Assembly: GCA_030615705.1 (NCBI GenBank) | Contig: JAUWYT010000123.1 | Span: 1-5,794 of the forward strand | Direction: 5' to 3' | DNA length: 5,794 bases | From: Chloroflexota bacterium | Lineage (GTDB): Bacteria; Chloroflexota; Anaerolineae; VGOG01 | In this document: piece after piece, positions 1 through 4,699 of the stretch | Layout: the number at the start of each line of letters is the position of its first letter | Numbering within the stretch: position 1 is the first letter of the stretch | Translations under genes and position numbers: made by a program | Notes under the pieces: model-generated | Told to the model about the DNA's origin: nothing | The model's database searches: none | What the model saw: only the letters and a program-made list of their open reading frames with translations

Positions 1-1
1 C

Positions 2-574
2 ACCGTTTTGCCCGTCCTGGCCGACGTCAATCCCGAAAAGTTTCTGCCCTCCAGCCGCTCGGTGGCCTTCAGAAAAGAGGCCTGGGAACGAGTCGGCGGC
101 TATCCTGAGTGGCTGGACTACTGTGAGGACCTTATCTTCGATCTCAAACTGAGGGAACTTGGACCCTTCGCCTTCGCCCCCCGAGCCCTGGCCCGCTTTC
201 GCCCTCGGAAAAGCCCTACCGCATTCTTGAAGCAGTATTATCGTTACGCCCGGGGCGATGGCAAGGCCGATCTCTGGCGGGTGCGCCATGCCATCCGCTA
301 CTCAACTTACCTGATAGCCGCTCCCGCTATCTTTCTATTGGGCCTTTGGCGGACTCCCCTCTGGTGGCTGGTCTTCCTGGCCGGTGGAGCCATCATGTTC
401 TGGACGCCCTACAAGCGCCTCTGGCCGATGATTAAGAGCTACAGCTTCACTGACAAGGTCAAAGCCATCCTCTGGGTGCCCATCATCCGCGTGACAGGCG
501 ATATAGCGAAGATGATCGGCTACCCCGTGGGCGTCCTCTGGCGGCTGCGGCGCCGAGTATCTATTAGTGGATAA
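2..574 (+). CDS. Family 2 glycosyltransferase, C-terminal part (5' truncated by window edge)
   Basis: The reading frame is open from base 2 and the gene begins upstream of the window; the TTG at base 8 is not a convincing start. The visible 190 residues match the back half of a GT-A fold, family 2 glycosyltransferase. Numbering from the first visible codon, residues 17-36 carry the acceptor-side segment with SSRSVAFRKEAW and GGYPE, residues 41-43 (CED) supply the usual catalytic-base Glu-Asp motif, and residues 78-85 (QYYRYARG) correspond to the Q/RxxRW-like motif. Two hydrophobic segments follow, at about 101-116 and 119-135, and then a basic tail, so the enzyme probably sits at the cytoplasmic membrane and transfers a sugar from a nucleotide-sugar to a lipid-linked or envelope acceptor. 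The substrate cannot be read from this fragment. The PAP2 phosphatase gene follows after 29 nt, which suggests an operon for envelope glycan or lipid-carrier metabolism. Confidence 0.85.
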   Translation, partial: TVLPVLADVNPEKFLPSSRSVAFRKEAWERVGGYPEWLDYCEDLIFDLKLRELGPFAFAPRALARFRPRKSPTAFLKQYYRYARGDGKADLWRVRHAIRYSTYLIAAPAIFLLGLWRTPLWWLVFLAGGAIMFWTPYKRLWPMIKSYSFTDKVKAILWVPIIRVTGDIAKMIGYPVGVLWRLRRRVSISG

Positions 575-594
575 GAAAGCTAATCAACGAGAAA

Positions 595-601
595 AGAGGT
601 G
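595..601 (+). promoter_or_regulatory. Ribosome binding site of the PAP2 phosphatase gene
   Basis: AGAGGTG is a good Shine-Dalgarno match. Its GAGG core (596-599) lies 4 nt before the ATG at 604 and 7 nt before the ATG at 607. Spacing favours the second ATG, which would give a protein one residue shorter (MSEFL...). Confidence 0.6.
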
Positions 602-603
602 CC

Positions 604-1509
604 ATGATGAGCGAGTTCCTGATGTCATTGATCCCCTGGGCCACGGAGGTCATCCTTTGGGTCCAGTCCTTTAGCAACCCCTTCCTCGATGGGCTCCTAA
701 CAATAGCCACTCTGCTAGGTCAGGAGGAATTCTATCTTATCTTCTTACCCTTGATCTACTGGTGCTTTAACAAGCGCATCGGGATTGGCTTGGCGTACGC
801 TTTCCTCCTATCCACTTGCCTCAATTTCTTCCTCAAGGACCTCTTTGGCATCCCGCGTCCTGATGATCCCCGCATAAGGTTCTTGCGGAGGGAGACCACG
901 CCCTCCTTCCCCAGCGGCCATGCCCAAGGAGCAGTGGTAACCTGGGGGTACTTGGCCACCCAGTGGCAGAACAGGGCGTTCTGGGCAGCAGTTATAGTCC
1001 TGGTCTCCCTCAACTCCCTCTCACGGGTATACCTTGGAGTCCACTTCCCCCAGGATCAGGTGGGCGGGATAGCCATCGGTATCCTGTACCTCTTGGCTTT
1101 CAACTGGGTTACAGCCAACTGGGGAGGGACGTTGGCCAAGCTCCCCGTGGTTGCCAAAGCGAGTCTATTAGCGCTCTTTTCCATAGCCTTAATAGTTGCT
1201 CACCCCAGCGAGGATACAGCCACGACTATGGGGGCCCTCTCAGGTATGGGACTGGGCTTCTTGCTGGAGGGCAAGTTCGTGGGCTTCTCCGCCGACGGCC
1301 TTTGGTGGAGGCGGGTGCTCCGCTTTCTCATGGGACTGATCCTGATCATCGTCTTCTACGTGGGGCTGAAAGCTGTCTTCCCTACGGAAGTCACCCCTTC
1401 CCTCGCCCTGGCCTGTCGTGCGATTCGCTATGGCGTTGTGGGGGTGGTCGGAACCTTCTTGGCCCCTTGGATCTTTGTCAAGACCGCCTTGGCGGAAGCA
1501 AAAACGTGA
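604..1509 (+). CDS. PAP2 superfamily integral membrane phosphatase
   Basis: This 301-residue, strongly hydrophobic protein carries the full three-part active site of the PAP2/type 2 phosphatidic acid phosphatase superfamily: KDLFGIPRP (K78 to P86, Kx6RP), PSGH (103-106) and SRVYLGVHFPQD (140-151, with SR, H147 and D151). H106 and H147 are the expected general acid and nucleophile. The family hydrolyses lipid phosphates or diphosphates, such as undecaprenyl diphosphate or phosphatidic acid, usually at the outer face of the membrane. Hydrophobic segments lie roughly at 43-55, 60-76, 125-140, 152-170, 184-200, 238-256 and 277-296. The last three lie beyond the catalytic core, making this a longer form than the minimal six-helix enzymes of about 200 residues. 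Position behind a glycosyltransferase suggests lipid-carrier recycling or glycolipid synthesis, but the substrate is unproven. The exact start may be the ATG at 607 because of ribosome-binding-site spacing. Confidence 0.92.
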   Translation: MMSEFLMSLIPWATEVILWVQSFSNPFLDGLLTIATLLGQEEFYLIFLPLIYWCFNKRIGIGLAYAFLLSTCLNFFLKDLFGIPRPDDPRIRFLRRETTPSFPSGHAQGAVVTWGYLATQWQNRAFWAAVIVLVSLNSLSRVYLGVHFPQDQVGGIAIGILYLLAFNWVTANWGGTLAKLPVVAKASLLALFSIALIVAHPSEDTATTMGALSGMGLGFLLEGKFVGFSADGLWWRRVLRFLMGLILIIVFYVGLKAVFPTEVTPSLALACRAIRYGVVGVVGTFLAPWIFVKTALAEAKT

Positions 1510-1511
1510 AC

Positions 1512-1540
1512 TTGACAAAAATGATAGATTGTGCTATCCT
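1512..1540 (+). promoter_or_regulatory. Sigma70-type promoter upstream of the cold-shock gene
   Basis: A perfect -35 box TTGACA (1512-1517) is followed by exactly 17 nt and then TATCCT (1535-1540), which matches 4 of 6 bases of the -10 consensus and is preceded by an extended -10 TGC (1532-1534). Transcription would start near 1547. The promoter begins 3 nt after the phosphatase stop codon and points toward the cold-shock gene, but a terminator lies between them. Confidence 0.75.
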
Positions 1541-1546
1541 TACAAA

Positions 1547-1623
1547 CCAAGAACGGCAGGTTTCTGTGTTGGGGATCACAATTGATTTACCGCCAGAGCT
1601 TCTTGTCCGCTCTGGCGGTTTTT
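1547..1623 (+). ncRNA. Predicted short leader RNA or small RNA (about 77 nt)
   Basis: This entry is an inference from the interval between the predicted start site of the 1512-1540 promoter and the U-tract of the 1589-1623 terminator. No ORF of note lies inside. I do not recognise a known riboswitch or RNA family. The RNA could be a stand-alone small RNA or the prematurely ended leader of the cold-shock mRNA. A weak upstream alternative pairing is possible (TCTG at 1563-1566 with CAGA at 1594-1597), but no strong anti-terminator is visible by eye. Confidence 0.4.
1589..1623 (+). terminator. Rho-independent terminator in the leader of the cold-shock gene
   Basis: ACCGCCAGAGC (1589-1599) pairs perfectly with GCTCTGGCGGT (1609-1619), an 11-bp GC-rich stem with a 9-nt loop, followed directly by TTTTT (1619-1623) and then GG and more T. 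The T-tract is only on the + side, so termination is rightward. It can end transcripts of the glycosyltransferase/PAP2 operon as well as those from the promoter at 1512-1540. Confidence 0.88.
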
Positions 1624-1734
1624 GGTTCAACGTGCTCGTTGTGTTCGATCCGAAGCTGACGGCAACTTCGCACTCCCAAAGTAAAGGGTACTGTCTGCAT
1701 AGGTATCGAGCTTCGAGGATAAAGCAACAGAAGT

Positions 1735-1742
1735 AAGGAGGT
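1735..1742 (+). promoter_or_regulatory. Strong ribosome binding site of the cold-shock gene
   Basis: AAGGAGGT is a near-perfect complement to the 3' end of 16S rRNA. It lies 10 nt before the ATG at 1753 and is the best ribosome binding site in the window, fitting a highly translated small protein. Confidence 0.8.
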
Positions 1743-1752
1743 ATCAAAGGGG

Positions 1753-1977
1753 ATGGAGAGACTCACTGGCACCGTCAAGTGGTTCAGTCGCGTGAAAGGC
1801 TACGGCTTCATCCAGCCCGATGGCGAGGACCAAGAGGACGTTTTCGTGCACTACTCGGCACTCGAGGGGGAAGGGTTCCGCAACCTGTACGAGGGCGAAA
1901 GGGTGGAGTTCTCTGTTGAGGACAACCCCAAGGGCCCTCAGGCTGTCAATGTAGTCAAGCTTGACGTTGGGTTATGA
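1753..1977 (+). CDS. Cold-shock domain protein (CspA family)
   Basis: This 74-residue protein is a single cold-shock domain, an OB-fold that binds single-stranded RNA and DNA and acts in the cytoplasm as an RNA chaperone. The N-terminal GTVKWF (6-11), RNP1-like KGYGFIQ (15-21) and RNP2-like VFVHYSA (30-36) carry the expected aromatic surface (W10, F11, Y17, F19, F31, H33, Y34). The Y at positions 17 and 34 replaces the more common F conservatively. The tail [21 protein letters not shown] (47-67) is the usual last strand region, and the length is typical. It has a strong ribosome binding site and a 200-nt leader from the only good promoter nearby, with a terminator inside that leader. Family members in E. 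coli melt hairpins and act as antiterminators, so self-regulation is conceivable here. RNase J follows after 128 nt, giving a local RNA-metabolism pair. Confidence 0.95.
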   Translation: MERLTGTVKWFSRVKGYGFIQPDGEDQEDVFVHYSALEGEGFRNLYEGERVEFSVEDNPKGPQAVNVVKLDVGL

Positions 1978-2000
1978 TGGCGACAACGCCCAACTTCACA

Positions 2001-2021
2001 GCCGAGCCTTCAAGGCTTGGC
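2001..2021 (+). other. Hairpin in the csp-rnj spacer
   Basis: GCCGAGCCT (2001-2009) pairs with AGGCTTGGC (2013-2021) through nine pairs including one G-T wobble, around a 3-nt loop. There is no T-tract after it, so it is not a good terminator. It may protect the 3' end of the cold-shock mRNA or be part of the RNase J leader structure. Confidence 0.45.
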
Positions 2022-2036
2022 TTGGCGCGATAACCA

Positions 2037-2070
2037 AGACCCCGACGCAGGTTATGCCTGGTCGGGGTCT
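2037..2070 (+). terminator. Strong hairpin, imperfect terminator, before RNase J
   Basis: AGACCCCGAC (2037-2046) pairs perfectly with GTCGGGGTCT (2061-2070). After a one-base bulge (G2047) the stem continues with CAGG (2048-2051) on CCTG (2057-2060) around loop TTATG. The following bases (CCCTCTGATT) contain only scattered T, so termination would be weak or partial. It may set the ratio of cold-shock to RNase J message or be a structure in the RNase J 5' leader. No good promoter is visible between it and the RNase J start. Confidence 0.45.
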
Positions 2071-2105
2071 CCCTCTGATTCATCATCAAACCTGGAGTGT
2101 GAAAC

Positions 2106-3752
2106 ATGGCAAACAAATTACGGATCGTTCCCCTGGGAGGACTGGGGGAAGTGGGCAAAAACATGATGGTTTTGGAATATGGCAGAAACATCATCATCAT
2201 TGACGCGGGAATTATGTTCCCTGAGAACGATATGCTGGGCATTGACTTCATCATACCCGACTTCAACTATCTCGCGGACAAGAAGGACATCGTGCGGGGC
2301 ATCATCCTCACCCATGGCCACGAGGATCACGTAGGGGGCCTTCCCTACGTGCTCCAGGAGATCAAGGCTCCTATCTACACCACCAAGCTGACCCGCGGCC
2401 TGGTGGAGGTGAAGCTGAAAGAGCGTCACCTGTTGGACGAGGCAGAACTGAATACCATCCAGGCTGGCGATAACATAGCCTTAGGGCCTTTCCGCATCGA
2501 GTTCTTCCACGTCTGTCACAGCATCCCCGACGGGGTGGGGTTGGCCATCGAGACGCCCGTGGGCCTGGTGGTCCACTCCGGCGATTTTAAGTTTGACTAT
2601 ACCCCGGTGGACGGCAAGCCCCCCGATCTCGCCAAGCTGGCTGAGTTAGGAGGGCGAGGCGTCCTGGTGCTGCTGTCCGACAGCACCAATGCCGAGCAGC
2701 CGGGGGCCACCCCCTCGGAGAGGGCCATTGACGATGCCTTCGATAAGGTTTTCCAGAGGGCGGAAGGACGCATCATCGTAGGCACCTTTGCCTCCCTTAT
2801 CTCCCGCATCCAACAGGTGGTCAACACCGCCGTCCGCCACGAACGCAAGGTGGCCATCGCTGGCTACAGCATGGTCGAGAACGTGCGCATGGCCCAGGAG
2901 TTGGGCTACCTGTCCATCCCGCCAGGCGTCCTGATCAAGCTGGGTGATATTGACAAGCTGCCCCAGCACAAGGTGGTCATCATAGCCACGGGCACTCAGG
3001 GCGAGCCCTCCTCGGCCCTGGCCCGCATGTCCGTTGGCCGGCACCGTCAGATCAAGGTCGTTCGCGGCGATACGATCATCATCTCGGCCCACGCTATCCC
3101 AGGCAACGAGGAGATGATCAACCGCACCATCAATCGCCTCTTCCAACAGGGGGCCAACGTGATGTACGAGCAGATCGCCCCGGTGCACGTCTCAGGCCAC
3201 GCCAGCCAGGATGAACAGAGGCTGCTCATCCACCTGATCAAACCCAGGTACTTCGTGCCCATTCACGGCGAGCTACGCCACCTGACCCAGCATGCTCGGA
3301 TCGCCCAGGAAATGGGCGTTCCCGCCACCAACACCATGGTCGTGGAGAACGGCTACATTTTGGAGTTCGATGGGGAGAGCGGTCGAATCGGCGAGCGGGT
3401 TCCTGGTGGCTACGTCTTCGTTGACGGATCGGGGGTGGGCGATGTTGGCCCGGTCGTGATGCGCGATCGGGAGATCCTTGCCAGTGCTGGGTTCGTGGTA
3501 GCGGTGATCAAGCTGGATGAGAAGACAGGTCAGCCTGCGGGGCGGCCGGAGATCATCTCGCGAGGCTTCGTCTATGTGCGGGACTCGGCGGAGCTCATGG
3601 AGCGGGCTCAGGACAAGATCCTGGAGGTTATAGAGAAGAGCGACGGGGGGCGAGCAGCCGTTGGCGACAGGGTGCGAGATGAGTTGGGCAAGTTGTTCTA
3701 CGAGGAGACCAAGCGCCGCCCCATGATTATGCCGGTGATTATGGACGTGTAG
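2106..3752 (+). CDS. rnj: Ribonuclease J (metallo-beta-lactamase/beta-CASP RNase)
   Basis: This 548-residue protein is a full-length RNase J (family usually about 550-560 residues), a cytoplasmic zinc-dependent enzyme with 5'-to-3' exonuclease and endonuclease activity in mRNA decay and rRNA maturation. The N-terminal part has GGLGEVGKNM (11-20), the metal-binding motif HGHEDH (70-75), HSIPD (138-142) and SGDFK (158-162). SDSTNAEQPG (191-200) leads into the beta-CASP domain, with TGTQGEP (295-301) and HVSGHAS (361-367). PIHGE (385-389) completes the active site. The C-terminal domain includes ISRGFVYVRD (484-493) and ends in RRPMIMPVIM (538-546), which is typical. All catalytic residues appear intact. 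GGAG at 2094-2097 lies 8 nt before the ATG and supports this start. It follows the cold-shock gene after 128 nt and is separated by only 1 nt from the aldolase gene. Confidence 0.97.
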   Translation: MANKLRIVPLGGLGEVGKNMMVLEYGRNIIIIDAGIMFPENDMLGIDFIIPDFNYLADKKDIVRGIILTHGHEDHVGGLPYVLQEIKAPIYTTKLTRGLVEVKLKERHLLDEAELNTIQAGDNIALGPFRIEFFHVCHSIPDGVGLAIETPVGLVVHSGDFKFDYTPVDGKPPDLAKLAELGGRGVLVLLSDSTNAEQPGATPSERAIDDAFDKVFQRAEGRIIVGTFASLISRIQQVVNTAVRHERKVAIAGYSMVENVRMAQELGYLSIPPGVLIKLGDIDKLPQHKVVIIATGTQGEPSSALARMSVGRHRQIKVVRGDTIIISAHAIPGNEEMINRTINRLFQQGANVMYEQIAPVHVSGHASQDEQRLLIHLIKPRYFVPIHGELRHLTQHARIAQEMGVPATNTMVVENGYILEFDGESGRIGERVPGGYVFVDGSGVGDVGPVVMRDREILASAGFVVAVIKLDEKTGQPAGRPEIISRGFVYVRDSAELMERAQDKILEVIEKSDGGRAAVGDRVRDELGKLFYEETKRRPMIMPVIMDV

Positions 3753-3753
3753 C

Positions 3754-4395
3754 ATGGCTCTGTATCTCGATTCCGCCGAGATTGAGGATGTCCGCCAGGC
3801 CATGGCTCTGGGCTTCGTAGCGGGCATCACCACCAATCCGATGCTAATCGCCCGCACCGGGCGGTCGGCCCAGGAGGTGATAGCCGACCTGTGTGGCCTG
3901 AGCCCTGGTGCGGTCTTCTACCAGTTGACCGAGCGCACCCCGGAGGCGATGGAGGCGGAAGCACGGCGCTTCCACGCGCTCTCGCCTGAGCAAGTGGTGC
4001 TGAAAGTGCCCTGCGACCTCCAGGGCCTGGCTTTAGTAGCCCGGATTTCATCCGAGATAACATGCGCTCTCACGGCCGTCTTCAGTGCCGCTCAGGCGTG
4101 CCTGGCTGGCGAGGCGGGAGCGCGATACGTCATCCCCTACGTGAACCGGATGACGAAGCTCAGCGGAGATGGACTGGCCCTGCTCAGTCGGATGGCGGAG
4201 GTGCTGACGCGGATGGGACTGGGCACCGAAATCCTGGCCGCCAGCCTGAAATCGCCAACAGAGGTGGTATCTGCCTTGACCCACGGTGCACACCACGTGA
4301 CTGTTCCGCTAGCCGTCATCCGCGAGATGGCCGAGCACCTGCTCTCAATCCTGGCGATAGAGGAGTTCGCCCAGGTGCTATCGGGGCACGATTGA
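3754..4395 (+). CDS. fsa: Fructose-6-phosphate aldolase / small transaldolase family protein
   Basis: This 213-residue protein is a TIM-barrel class I aldolase of the FSA/TalC group, matching the usual length of about 215-220. It begins LYLDSAEIEDVR (3-14) and has GITTNP (24-29). Schiff-base K84 lies in VLKVP, T107 in LTAVFSAAQ, PYVNR at 128-132 and AASLKSP at 162-168. By comparison with E. coli FsaA, Q57 and Y129 correspond to Q59 and Y131, whereas true transaldolases have Glu and Phe there. This favours fructose-6-phosphate aldolase activity (cleavage to dihydroxyacetone and glyceraldehyde 3-phosphate) over transaldolase transfer, but that is inferred from memory-based alignment. The ATG lies 1 nt after the RNase J TAG with no clear ribosome binding site, so translation is probably coupled to RNase J. 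A functional link to RNA decay is not known to me, and co-transcription may simply be conserved linkage. Confidence 0.9.
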   Translation: MALYLDSAEIEDVRQAMALGFVAGITTNPMLIARTGRSAQEVIADLCGLSPGAVFYQLTERTPEAMEAEARRFHALSPEQVVLKVPCDLQGLALVARISSEITCALTAVFSAAQACLAGEAGARYVIPYVNRMTKLSGDGLALLSRMAEVLTRMGLGTEILAASLKSPTEVVSALTHGAHHVTVPLAVIREMAEHLLSILAIEEFAQVLSGHD

Positions 4396-4423
4396 CTTGG
4401 CCGCCCCGGCTGCCGCTTGGACT

Positions 4424-4456
4424 TGGTAGGGGCAACCGCAAGGGTTGCCTCTACCA
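4424..4456 (+). repeat. Palindromic repeat-like element (GTAGGGGCAACC type)
   Basis: TGGTAGGGGCAACC (4424-4437) pairs with GGTTGCCTCTACCA (4443-4456), 14 pairs with one G-T wobble, around loop GCAAG. No T-tract follows directly. The GTAGGGGCAACC core resembles palindromes that I recall as dispersed intergenic (REP-like) repeats in Chloroflexota and some other bacteria. Only one copy is in this window, so repeat status is inferred. As RNA it would form a very stable 3' end for the rnj-fsa transcript. Confidence 0.6.
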
Positions 4457-4474
4457 GTGGGATATTTTCGAGAG

Positions 4475-4499
4475 GCGCGCTAGACAGCAGCGCGCTTTT
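4475..4499 (+). terminator. Rho-independent terminator of the rnj-fsa transcript
   Basis: GCGCGCT (4475-4481) pairs with AGCGCGC (4489-4495) around a 7-nt loop, followed by TTTTGTGTT. The four A/G bases before the stem (AGAG, 4471-4474) can extend pairing into the T-run. It lies 80 nt after the aldolase stop codon, ahead of the next gene, and shares bases with the promoter at 4481-4509. Confidence 0.75.
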
Positions 4500-4509
4500 G
4501 TGTTATAAT
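4481..4509 (+). promoter_or_regulatory. Sigma70-type promoter of the DUF2207-like gene, nested in the terminator
   Basis: TAGACA (4481-4486, 5 of 6 matches to TTGACA) is followed by exactly 17 nt and a perfect TATAAT (4504-4509), preceded by the extended -10 TGT (4501-4503). Predicted start is near 4516, giving a leader of about 185 nt before the ATG at 4700. The -35 box covers the last stem base and most of the loop of the terminator hairpin. Confidence 0.8.
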
Positions 4510-4515
4510 CGGATT

Positions 4516-4699
4516 GCCACGCAACGTTTGCCAACGGTGACTATTCACCCGCTCCGGCGGGATTGCCAAATCCCGCCGCTTCGGTGCTCAGGCGAGCTGC
4601 CAGCCGCCGGATCTGGCGATCCGGCAGGAGCATTAGGGGTGCGAGGTGAGCCGCTACAACGATGCCGGGCTTGAGTCAGGCAAGAAAGGTTGGTGCGCC
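4516..4699 (+). other. Structured 5' leader with three successive hairpins
   Basis: The bases from the predicted start site to the ATG hold no supported gene but dense secondary structure. Stem 1 is CGGCGGGATT/AATCCCGCCG (4555-4564 with 4569-4578, perfect, loop GCCA). Stem 2 is around GCTC/GAGC (4586-4589 with 4594-4597), extendable outward by GG/CC. Stem 3 is GCCGGATC/GATCCGGC (4606-4613 with 4618-4625, perfect, loop TGGC). GCTCA (4586-4590) could alternatively pair with TGAGC (4647-4651), which would open stem 2. No T-tract follows any stem. I do not recognise a known riboswitch consensus. The rest of the gene-free stretch 4396-4699 holds the palindrome, terminator and promoter listed separately. 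Confidence 0.45.
4685..4690 (+). promoter_or_regulatory. Ribosome binding site of the DUF2207-like gene
   Basis: AAAGGT lies 9 nt before the ATG at 4700. It is modest, but it selects this start over the in-frame ATG at 4709, and the resulting N-terminus makes a normal signal peptide with a positively charged start (MKR). Confidence 0.5.

Noticed and set aside
963..1736. 257-codon + strand frame overlapping the PAP2 gene and the csp leader
   Set aside because: It starts inside the PAP2 gene, runs through the promoter and terminator, and has a Gly/Pro/Ser/Arg-rich composition typical of an out-of-frame reading.
1961..1978. TTGACG and TATGAT at the end of the cold-shock gene as an rnj promoter
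   Set aside because: The two boxes are only 6 nt apart, and no -35-like box lies at 16-18 nt from TATGAT, so they do not form a promoter together.
2646..3188. 180-codon minus strand frame within rnj
   Set aside because: It is antisense to well-conserved RNase J catalytic sequence and has an Asp/His/Gly-rich shadow composition with no own signals.
3273..3857. 194-codon minus strand frame across the rnj-fsa junction
   Set aside because: It overlaps the ends of two recognised genes, and no promoter or ribosome binding site was noticed for it.
4417..4674. 85-codon + strand frame in the spacer before the DUF2207-like gene
   Set aside because: It runs through the palindrome, the terminator hairpin and the promoter and has no recognisable motif, so a coding role is unlikely.
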